Assembly (NCBI GenBank): GCA_017503375.1
Contig: JAFVTF010000092.1
Span: forward strand, 1-35,384
Direction: 5' to 3'
Length of the DNA: 35,384 bases
Origin: Lentisphaeria bacterium
Lineage (GTDB): Bacteria; Verrucomicrobiota; Lentisphaeria; Victivallales; UBA1829
The notes under the pieces were generated by a model. The model searched no databases and was not told where the DNA came from. It was given only the letters and a program-made list of their open reading frames with translations. Below are positions 19,828 to 26,694 of this stretch, in pieces. How positions within the stretch are numbered: position 1 is the first letter of the stretch; every line of letters begins with the position of its first letter. The position numbers and the translations under genes are program-made.

Positions 19828-20760
19828 ATGAAATTTTTGCTTTTGACTTTTTTGTTTTTGACAACATCTTTTCTTCCTGCAAAGGAATTGAAAGTCCTGA
19901 TGATCGGAAACAGTTTTTCCATCAGTGTCGGTCAATTTCTACCCGCTGTTGTGAAATCTGTTCCCGGATGCAAACTGCATCTGGTCAGCGCATATATCGG
20001 CGGCTGTCCTCTCGACAAACATTGGAGCAATATTGAAAAGGCTGAAAAGGATCCCTCTTTCAAACCGTACAAAGTCGATACCTGGACCTTTGACGGAAAA
20101 CAGCAGAAAAGTTACAAAGATAATGTGAACAATCTTCTCAAAAAAGAGAAGTGGGATATCGTTACCATTCAGCAGGCAAGTCCGAAAAGCTGGCGCAGTG
20201 AAACTTATCACCCATACGGCGATAATCTGGTGGCTTATATCAGAAAAAATGCGCCACAAGCGGAAATTATCATTCAGCAGACCTGGAGTTACCGTGCGGA
20301 TCATACCTCCATGAAACGCTGGAATCTCAATCAGCAGACGATGTATGAAAAAATAAAAGAGTCGTATGCGGCTTTTGCGGCAAAATACAAATTGCGGCAG
20401 ATTCCCATGGGAGATGCTGTGCAGTTTTACCGGAATGAATCTCCTGTAAAATATGTCCCGCCTACTGCTGAAGAATTGTCAAGTTATCATCACCCGGACT
20501 GTCCCCGCAGTGCCGGTGATCCGGTTGGAGTTTACTATTACCGCAAAGATCCCAAGACTCAGGAAATGGTATTGAGTGCTGACCGGATCCACCTGAACAT
20601 TTCAGGAACATACTTGCAGGCATGTGTCTGGTTCTCGTTCCTCTACGGCAAAGATCCCGCAGAAATCAAATATGTTCCGAATATTGGAAAGACAGAAGCA
20701 GAATTTATCAGGAAATGTGCCGGAAAAGCTGTTTCGGGGAACAAAACTCAGAAAAAATAA
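19828..20760 (+). CDS. Secreted SGNH-type hydrolase (DUF4886-like)
   Basis: This 310-residue protein has a signal peptide (KFLLLTFLFLTTSFLPA). MIGNSFS carries the block I motif with nucleophile candidate S29, and DRIHLN carries the block V D252-x-x-H255. The family includes esterases and deacetylases acting on decorated polysaccharides. A start at 19810 would overlap the previous gene; GGAGGT at 19812-19817 lies 10 nt before ATG 19828, which is chosen. In context it may remove acyl groups from the glycan. Confidence 0.85.
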   Translation: MKFLLLTFLFLTTSFLPAKELKVLMIGNSFSISVGQFLPAVVKSVPGCKLHLVSAYIGGCPLDKHWSNIEKAEKDPSFKPYKVDTWTFDGKQQKSYKDNVNNLLKKEKWDIVTIQQASPKSWRSETYHPYGDNLVAYIRKNAPQAEIIIQQTWSYRADHTSMKRWNLNQQTMYEKIKESYAAFAAKYKLRQIPMGDAVQFYRNESPVKYVPPTAEELSSYHHPDCPRSAGDPVGVYYYRKDPKTQEMVLSADRIHLNISGTYLQACVWFSFLYGKDPAEIKYVPNIGKTEAEFIRKCAGKAVSGNKTQKK

Positions 20761-20806
20761 CAGTGAAATCAGAATCTGAAATACAAACTTACCATAGGAG
20801 AATACA

Positions 20807-21727
20807 ATGTTTTTAACAGGATTTGCTGATGAAGCAGGAAGCAGCATTGATCTTCAGATCAAAGCTACAAAAGAATTGGGGTGGAAGTATATTGAAACCC
20901 GTAATATTGACGGAAAGAATCTTTCCACTCTGACAGAAGAAGAATTTGAAACCCTTTGCGGCAAACTCAGCGATGCCGGAGTTGCCTTCAACTGCTACGG
21001 CAGCAGTATTGCAAACTGGGGACTTCATCCCAGAAGCGATGAAGATTTTGCTCTCAGTAAAGATCTGCTGTATAAAGCAATTCCGCGAATGCACAAGCTC
21101 GGAATCAAAATGCTCCGCGGTATGAGCTTCAAAATGGTGGAAGATGAAGAACCCGATAATCCGGAACTGGAAAAAATCATCTTTGCAAAAGTCAATGAAC
21201 TCGTCAAGATCTGTGAAGATAACGGCATCATTTACGGTCATGAAAACTGCATGAACTACGGCGGACTTTCCTATCTTCACACTTTGAAACTTGTTGAAAA
21301 TATCAAGAGCAAAGCATTTACTTTGATCTATGATACAGGGAACCCGGTTTTCAACTACCGCAGAATCGGTTCCTTCCCCTATGCGCTCCAGTCCTCCTGG
21401 GAGTTCTACCACAACGTGAAAGAGTTTATCTCCTACGTTCATATCAAAGATGGAACTGCAGTTCCGACAGAGGATGGAAAGACCCGTCCGGCATGCAAAT
21501 ACTGTTGGGCCGGCGATGGCAGCGGAGATGTCCGTGCTATTCTGATTGACCTGCTGAAAAACGGTTATGACGGCGGTTTCTCTATGGAACCCCACGTTGC
21601 AGCAGTTTTCCATGATGCCTCCGAAAATACTACTGATCTGGATGATATCAAATATTCCAGCTATGTGGAATACGGCAGACGTTTTGAGGCTATGCTGAAC
21701 GGAATCAAAGCGGATTTGAAGAAGTAA
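20807..21727 (+). CDS. Sugar phosphate isomerase/epimerase-type TIM barrel
   Basis: This 306-residue cytoplasmic protein belongs to the AP-endonuclease-2-like barrel family, which includes xylose-isomerase-like epimerases. The early segment ELGWKYIETRNI holds the first metal-ligand Glu; further candidate ligands lie in YGHENCMNYGG, LIYDTGNP, YVHIKDG and FSMEPH. An AGGAGA site precedes ATG. Proteins of this family often pair with Gfo/Idh/MocA oxidoreductases and can act as isomerases, epimerases or lyases on keto-sugars. The specific reaction here is not known. Confidence 0.88.
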   Translation: MFLTGFADEAGSSIDLQIKATKELGWKYIETRNIDGKNLSTLTEEEFETLCGKLSDAGVAFNCYGSSIANWGLHPRSDEDFALSKDLLYKAIPRMHKLGIKMLRGMSFKMVEDEEPDNPELEKIIFAKVNELVKICEDNGIIYGHENCMNYGGLSYLHTLKLVENIKSKAFTLIYDTGNPVFNYRRIGSFPYALQSSWEFYHNVKEFISYVHIKDGTAVPTEDGKTRPACKYCWAGDGSGDVRAILIDLLKNGYDGGFSMEPHVAAVFHDASENTTDLDDIKYSSYVEYGRRFEAMLNGIKADLKK

Positions 21728-21766
21728 GCAGCTGGAATAAACTGTTTATTTCCTTTCCACACGGAT

Positions 21767-21802
21767 TGCTGAATGCAGAGAATCTCCGGATTCCATTCAG
21801 CA
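21767..21802 (+). other. Stable hairpin between isomerase and GH78 genes
   Basis: TGCTGAATG (21767-21775) pairs with CATTCAGCA (21794-21802), and GAATC-TCCG-GATTC nests inside. There is no T-run, so it is not a classical terminator. A TATAAT box lies at 21816-21821, but no convincing -35 box does, so GH78 may be transcribed by read-through, from a weak promoter, or both. Confidence 0.55.
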
Positions 21803-21856
21803 GTCCTGTTTATCGTATAATATCAGAATAGCAAAATGTTTTTGAGATAATTTATT

Positions 21857-23878
21857 ATGAAATCAGCTCATTGGATTACAACAAAAGAATTTGCCGCTGC
21901 CGATATCAATCAGGTTTTTCACCGTCAGCTGGATATTGAATCTGCAAAAAATATAAAAAATGATATTCAGAACAAACATATCCTTTTCCGGAAAAATTTT
22001 TTTTTGAAGGAGATTCCGGAAAACGCCGTAATCAGAATTTCAGCTGATGATTATTACAAACTGTACATCAACGGAAAGTTTGTTGGACAGGGACCTGCGG
22101 CCGGTTATCATTTTCATTACAATTATAATGAAATGGATGTGACCTCATTTCTCCGCACCGGAGAAAATACCATAGCGGTTCATACCTATTATCAGGGATT
22201 GATCAACCGTGTCTGGGTCAGCGGTGATAACAGACACGGTCTCTGGCTGGAACTTTATGCCGGTGATGAAAAGATTTTGGCATCCGATGAAACCTTCCGC
22301 TGTGCGGAACATACTGCTTATTCAGCCGCAGGGAAAACCGGATACGATACCCAATTCCTTGAAATTTACGATTCCTCTGCTCCGGAATGTGATTTTATCC
22401 ATCCGGATTTTGATGATTCCGGATGGTCATTTGCAACTGTTAATCTCAAGGATGATCATATCCTGGTCAAACAGATTTCCAAACAACTTGTTTTTGAAGA
22501 TATCACACCTGCCGTAATTCAAAAAAGGGAAAATACTCTCTTTATTGACTTCGGTGCAATGTTTGTAGGTTATCTTACATTTCAGGCATCCGGTAAAAAG
22601 GGAGATCAAATCACGATCCGCTGCGGTCAGGAACTGAATGAAGAGGGGACTGTCCGGTACAAACTGCGGGCAAACTGCTGTTATGAAGAGTTCTTTGTTC
22701 TTTCCGGGAAACACAATGACAAGCTGAATCAATTTGATTACAAATCATTCCGTTATGTGGAATTGATTCTTCCGGATGATTGCAGTGTTTATGAAAATTC
22801 CATCTGTCTGACGGCTCGCCATTATCCTTTTGAACTGAAACAGGAATATATCGGAACGGATGTCCGGGAAAAACAGATCTGGGATTTGTGTATTCGCAGC
22901 CTGAAGTATGGCGTCCAGTGTGTGATTCAGGATTGTATGGAGCGGGAAAAAGGCTACTATCTCGGCGATGGCTGTTATTCTCTTCTGACCTATTGTCTGG
23001 TTACACAGGATTTCACACTGATGGAGAAATTCTTTGATGATTTCCTGAGGACAAAATTTGTCAACAGAGGATTGCTTACCTGCAGTAATTGTTCCAAAAT
23101 GCAGGAAATAGCAGAATATCCTCTTATTATGTTCACCACCCTTCTGGAATATACGGTCTTAACCGGAAATTATGATTTTGTCCGGGAGCGTTTTGATGCG
23201 TTCGCAGATATTCTTGATTACTACCGGGAATCTTATGCGGAAGAAGACGGTTTGCTGAATAATCTGGATAAATGGTGTGTAGTTGATTGGCCAGCACCAC
23301 GCAGGGACGGTTATGAAACTGAAATCACGGAAGGAAAAATTTGCACGACCAAGCACAGTTCCATCAATGCCTATTATATCGGTGCGGTCAAGTGTCTCAA
23401 TAAAGTTGCGAAGATCATTGGCCATGCGCCGTATACCGATGTGGAACCTCTGGAAAAAGCCTATATTTCAGCATTTTATGATCCGGAAAGAAAACTGTTC
23501 CGGGATGATGTTCAGTCTCAGCATGTCAGCCTGCCGGGGAATGTGATTGCCTGGTGGTTTGATATTCTGCCCGATGAAGAGACCCGGCAGAATATTATTG
23601 CAATGGTCCGGGAAAAACGGCTTTCAACAGTGCTTTTCTTTACCACGTTCCCAATGTTCTGTGCATTGGTCCGCGATAATGAATCAGAACTTATGCATGA
23701 TCTTCTGACAGATGATGAAACATGGATGAAGACGATTCAGGAAGGCGGAACAACAACCTTTGAAGGCTGGAGTAAAGACGATAAATGGAATACTTCCCTG
23801 TTCCATTTGACCTTTACCTTTGCCGCTGCATTTATGGTAGATTGGAAAATCAAAGAAATCTTTACATTTGATGATTAA
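21857..23878 (+). CDS. Alpha-L-rhamnosidase-like glycoside hydrolase (GH78 type)
   Basis: This 673-residue protein has no signal peptide, so it is probably cytoplasmic. The N-terminal beta-sandwich domains show GH78 features (LFRKNFFL, DDYYKLYINGKFVGQGPA, NTIAVHTYYQG, FVGYLTF). The (alpha/alpha)6 catalytic barrel begins near residue 340 with QDCMEREKGYYLGDG, where D359, E362 and E364 lie in the position of the GH78 DCPQRDE-type motif. The usual GH78 sequence is altered here, so activity on rhamnose is likely but not assured. The length is shorter than many GH78 enzymes (about 900), mainly from missing N-terminal modules. It would cleave imported oligosaccharides after extracellular depolymerisation. 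Confidence 0.85.
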   Translation: MKSAHWITTKEFAAADINQVFHRQLDIESAKNIKNDIQNKHILFRKNFFLKEIPENAVIRISADDYYKLYINGKFVGQGPAAGYHFHYNYNEMDVTSFLRTGENTIAVHTYYQGLINRVWVSGDNRHGLWLELYAGDEKILASDETFRCAEHTAYSAAGKTGYDTQFLEIYDSSAPECDFIHPDFDDSGWSFATVNLKDDHILVKQISKQLVFEDITPAVIQKRENTLFIDFGAMFVGYLTFQASGKKGDQITIRCGQELNEEGTVRYKLRANCCYEEFFVLSGKHNDKLNQFDYKSFRYVELILPDDCSVYENSICLTARHYPFELKQEYIGTDVREKQIWDLCIRSLKYGVQCVIQDCMEREKGYYLGDGCYSLLTYCLVTQDFTLMEKFFDDFLRTKFVNRGLLTCSNCSKMQEIAEYPLIMFTTLLEYTVLTGNYDFVRERFDAFADILDYYRESYAEEDGLLNNLDKWCVVDWPAPRRDGYETEITEGKICTTKHSSINAYYIGAVKCLNKVAKIIGHAPYTDVEPLEKAYISAFYDPERKLFRDDVQSQHVSLPGNVIAWWFDILPDEETRQNIIAMVREKRLSTVLFFTTFPMFCALVRDNESELMHDLLTDDETWMKTIQEGGTTTFEGWSKDDKWNTSLFHLTFTFAAAFMVDWKIKEIFTFDD

Positions 23879-23936
23879 TTATACCAACAGTCAGCTTCAA
23901 TCTTCCTGAGTGACAATAAAGCCGTTTCAAAAAATT

Positions 23937-24140
23937 GGCTCTGTTCCCTATATGGGTTGGTAAATCCTTCTACTATTAAAACTTTATGATGGCATTTTGA
24001 TTTTTGTGACACAAAAATCGGAATGCCGCAAAAAGGTTTCAAAAAGGATGATGGGGTTTGGGGAAGAAGGGAAAAAATTTTCTCAAAAGTTTTTCCCTTC
24101 TTCCCCCGATCACAAAACAACCTTTGTCTGGAACAGAGCC
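23937..24140 (+). mobile_element. Complete MITE-like palindromic element, copy B
   Basis: This 204-bp element has perfect 11-bp terminal inverted repeats, GGCTCTGTTCC (23937-23947) and GGAACAGAGCC (24130-24140). Inside are a hairpin with arms at 23991-24007 and 24011-24027 (15 of 17 matching, with the two differences able to pair as G-U in RNA) and a hairpin with perfect 17-bp arms, GGGGAAGAAGGGAAAAA (24060-24076) and its complement (24090-24106). No ORF is credible. Other copies or fragments lie at 1-141, 2534-2661, 7895-7930 and 35218-35384. A TT on each side may be a target duplication, but this is weak. Confidence 0.85.
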
Positions 24141-24172
24141 TTGAAAAAAATCAAAAAAAATTTTTTTTTGAC

Positions 24173-24200
24173 TTGATTTTGGAAAAAAATGGATTATATT
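24173..24200 (+). promoter_or_regulatory. Putative mraZ promoter
   Basis: TTGATT (24173-24178) and TATATT (24195-24200) are spaced by 16 bp, with an overlapping alternative TTGACT at 24168. The hexamers are interleaved with the four TGGAN boxes. Confidence 0.5.
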
Positions 24201-24214
24201 GGAACAGAATGGAA
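24180..24214 (+). promoter_or_regulatory. Four 10-nt-phased MraZ-type boxes
   Basis: TGGAA (24180), TGGAT (24190), TGGAA (24200) and TGGAA (24210) recur at exactly 10-nt intervals, each separated by 5 nt. E. coli MraZ binds TGGGN direct repeats with 5-nt spacers, so the geometry matches with A in the fourth position. The boxes overlap the predicted promoter 18-48 bp ahead of mraZ, which predicts autorepression. Confidence 0.75.
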
Positions 24215-24231
24215 AAATATAGGTTGTTTTA

Positions 24232-24702
24232 ATGCTGGCTTTCTGTGGAATAGATTATTGCTCCATAGATTCCAACGGGCGCGTGAAACTCAGCCCCAGG
24301 AATCTGGAGGATTTTACTTCCAAAGGTTCAGACATTGTGTTGTTTTGTCTGCCTGAGGGGGCTGTCGCTGTGTACCCTGAAGAAACGTATCTCAAGATCC
24401 GTCAGGAACGTGAGATTGCCGGAAACAGGGCTGCAAGCAGTTTTCTTGGACGCCAGATGCTTCGCCAGTCCGGAGCATGGACGCAATCCCAGCGGATTAC
24501 CGCGCAGGGGCGTATCACGATACCGCAAGCATTCCGCGAACATGCCGGTTTCGGTTCCGGAAGCCAGAAAATGGTTATTGTCGGAGTGGAAATCGGCGTT
24601 GAATTGTGGACTGTTGAACGTTGGGAAGCTGAAAAGCGTCGGATGCAGGAGCATGACAATCTGAAGCGTGAACGTGAAATGCAGTCAGACTTGAATATAT
24701 AA
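24232..24702 (+). CDS. mraZ: MraZ-like transcriptional regulator
   Basis: This 156-residue protein has two AbrB/MraZ half-domains: CSIDSNGRVKLS at 10-21 and TAQGRITIPQAFREHAGF at 90-107. That is the family's double swapped-hairpin layout, at about the usual length of 145-155. MraZ is the first gene of the classical division and cell-wall cluster and controls that cluster by binding repeated boxes in its own promoter. Here it is followed by ftsL-position, ftsI-like and ftsW genes, but the methyltransferase gene rsmH (mraW), normally second, is missing. Confidence 0.9.
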   Translation: MLAFCGIDYCSIDSNGRVKLSPRNLEDFTSKGSDIVLFCLPEGAVAVYPEETYLKIRQEREIAGNRAASSFLGRQMLRQSGAWTQSQRITAQGRITIPQAFREHAGFGSGSQKMVIVGVEIGVELWTVERWEAEKRRMQEHDNLKREREMQSDLNI

Positions 24703-24719
24703 TAAATGGAATTTAAAAG

Positions 24720-24995
24720 ATGGCAACAGTAAAGACAGGTAAAATTGTAAAGTATCTGATTTGTCTTTTTGCGGCGGCAGCGGTTTTAATCCTTGCTGGC
24801 GGAGCAAAGATGAAATTCAGTGCGGAGTCTTACAACGCCCGTATCGCAGTGATCCGGACGGTTGCCCTTCATTTTGTTTCCGCCTCGGATGAATCTGGCG
24901 AATTGCGCCGTCTGGCAGAAATTTCTCCCGAATTTCTCCTTTATGCAGCATCCAGTTCCGAACTGAAACCTCTTGATAAAGAGGTTTCAGAATAA
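24720..24995 (+). CDS. Small membrane protein in the ftsL position
   Basis: This 91-residue protein has one membrane helix (about 11-28, YLICLFAAAAVLILAG) and a short extracytoplasmic part. Position between mraZ and the FtsI-like gene, size and topology suit FtsL. A clear leucine-zipper coiled coil is not visible, so the call rests on context. Its stop overlaps the next start as TAATG, which implies coupled translation. Confidence 0.6.
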   Translation: MATVKTGKIVKYLICLFAAAAVLILAGGAKMKFSAESYNARIAVIRTVALHFVSASDESGELRRLAEISPEFLLYAASSSELKPLDKEVSE

Positions 24996-25582
24996 TGGAT
25001 GATCCTGACAGTCCACTATTCCGCAAAAGAAGCGGATGGATTATTCTTGCAGTTCTGTTCTGGGCAGTGATCTGTCTGGGAAGTACATTTTATTTTTCTG
25101 TTTTCAGGCATAACGACTACAAGGCAAAAGTCCGTAAAATAGCCTGGCGTCAGGGCCGTCTTCCTGCAATGCGCGGTTCCATTTACTCCTCAAACGGAAC
25201 GTTATTGGCTTATTCCAAACTTGAATTTTTCCTGTTCTGGAAAAAAGTCGGAAGAGGGAATGTAAAAAAAGAGATCGAACAACTGTTCGGCAGGACGATC
25301 AGTTACGGCACAAAAATTTCTGAAAAAGAATTATCTCTTCTGGAACCTGTCTTCAGAAAATATCCTTCTGCCGTATGGATTGAAAACCGTGAACGGCGGA
25401 TTCATCTTTCTGATGTCGATGAAATCGAAGAAAGGTTTGATTCTGTTCTGAAGGGGCAGGATGGGATTTTTGTTGTTATGCATGACAGATTCGGGAGACG
25501 TGTTCCGGGATCTTTGAAGATTATCCGGGAACAGATTCCTGGGAAAACTGTGGTTTTATCCCGGAAAGAGGAGAGTGATTGA
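24995..25582 (+). CDS. FtsI/PBP-like pedestal protein lacking the transpeptidase domain
   Basis: This 195-residue protein has a short cytoplasmic tail, one membrane helix (14-36) and then the class B penicillin-binding-protein non-catalytic (pedestal) region. Diagnostic segments are RGSIYSSNGTLLAYS (60-74, equivalent to RGxIxDRNGxxLA) and IEERFDSVLKGQDG (144-157), followed by DRFGRRVPGS. It ends with GKTVVLSRKEESD, at the point where FtsI continues into the catalytic domain (LTID). The SxxK, SxN and KTG motifs are therefore all absent. The next gene starts inside the stop (TGATG) and has its own ribosome site, so a frameshifted transpeptidase is not hidden downstream. It probably binds FtsW, as FtsI pedestals do. 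Confidence 0.82.
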   Translation: MDDPDSPLFRKRSGWIILAVLFWAVICLGSTFYFSVFRHNDYKAKVRKIAWRQGRLPAMRGSIYSSNGTLLAYSKLEFFLFWKKVGRGNVKKEIEQLFGRTISYGTKISEKELSLLEPVFRKYPSAVWIENRERRIHLSDVDEIEERFDSVLKGQDGIFVVMHDRFGRRVPGSLKIIREQIPGKTVVLSRKEESD

Positions 25583-26694
25583 TGAAAGAACGGAATGCTG
25601 TTCTCTGGAACCTTGTGATCGGTTTGCTTGTGATCGGTCTGGGCGGATGTGCCGCCGTATATTGTGCAAGAGCTTACGGGGTTCATCCCTGGTATTTTGC
25701 CGGACGCCAGATGGTATGGCTGGCAATTGGGGCCTGTTTGTTTTTTCTGTCAGCCCGGTTGCCGTTTCAAAAGCTGAAAAAAGCGGCATTCCCTGCGGTT
25801 ATTATTTTTCTGATTATCCTGATTTTAACGCTTCTGTTTGGAAGACCTGTGAATGGCATGAGCGGATGGCTTTCTGTTCCCTTTACAAATATCAGAATAC
25901 AGCCTTCTGAATTGGCAAAACCGGTTTATCTGCTTGCATTGTGTCTGCTTGCAGCTCATGAAGGATGGAGTGAATGGAAACGTTTTCTTTTAACGCTTTC
26001 TCTGACTGCAGTATTCTGTTTTCTGATTTTTATACAGCCGGATTTCGGAACTGCAACAATATATGCAGTCTGTCTTCCGATTCTGCTTTTCTGTGCCGGT
26101 TTCCGGAAACGGTATACCCTTTCCGTCTTATTCGGATGGATTCCGCCGACACTCCTGTTCCTATTGCTTCATCCTTACGCATTACGCCGGATTAAGGCAT
26201 TTCTGGCACCAGCGGATGATGAATTGGGAGCCAGCTGGCATATCATTCAGTTCCGGATAACTATGGCTAACGGCGGCTGGCTCGGCGCCGATGGACAGAA
26301 TGTTTCCTGGGCGAATACGTATCTTCCGTTCTCCCACAGTGATTCCGTTTTTGCAACACTCGTGGAGGCTTCCGGTTTTATCGGAGGGATGCTTGTCCTG
26401 CTTGGTTTTTGTGTGATGATCATTCTTTTCCGGAAAGCGGCATTGGAAACAAAAAACAAAGAAGCCCGGCTTTTTCTTTTTTGTGCCGGGCTTATGCTGA
26501 TAACACAGGCTTTCCTGCATATCGGCGTAAATGTGACAATTATCCCGCCGACAGGGCTGCCGCTTCCGTTTTTCTCTTACGGCGGGAGCAACCTTGCCGG
26601 GGTAATGCTCCTGTTGGGAACTGCATGTTCCGCTTACAGGAGCTCAAATTCAGAATCCCAAATTGATTCCGAGACTGTGAAGGAAGACGAATAA
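25582..26694 (+). CDS. ftsW: FtsW/RodA (SEDS) peptidoglycan polymerase
   Basis: This 370-residue polytopic membrane protein has about ten membrane helices. The SEDS signature PPTGLPLPFFSYGGSN lies near the C-terminus, and YLPFSHSDSVFATLVEASGF holds D254 in the place of the Asp essential in E. coli FtsW/RodA. SEDS proteins polymerise lipid II glycan strands with a class B PBP partner. The gene is coupled to the pedestal-only protein by a TGATG overlap and an AGAGGAGAG ribosome site. FtsW is preferred over RodA because of the mraZ/ftsL context. The 3' end overlaps the convergent transporter gene by 45 nt. Confidence 0.9.
   Translation: MKERNAVLWNLVIGLLVIGLGGCAAVYCARAYGVHPWYFAGRQMVWLAIGACLFFLSARLPFQKLKKAAFPAVIIFLIILILTLLFGRPVNGMSGWLSVPFTNIRIQPSELAKPVYLLALCLLAAHEGWSEWKRFLLTLSLTAVFCFLIFIQPDFGTATIYAVCLPILLFCAGFRKRYTLSVLFGWIPPTLLFLLLHPYALRRIKAFLAPADDELGASWHIIQFRITMANGGWLGADGQNVSWANTYLPFSHSDSVFATLVEASGFIGGMLVLLGFCVMIILFRKAALETKNKEARLFLFCAGLMLITQAFLHIGVNVTIIPPTGLPLPFFSYGGSNLAGVMLLLGTACSAYRSSNSESQIDSETVKEDE

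Noticed and set aside
21793..21821. Full sigma-70 promoter for the GH78-like gene
   Set aside because: The TATAAT is good, but no acceptable -35 hexamer lies 16-18 bp upstream; only the box was mentioned.
23935..24142. TT target-site duplication around the complete repeat
   Set aside because: Two T residues in a T/A-rich context are expected by chance; other copies are truncated or rearranged and cannot confirm it.
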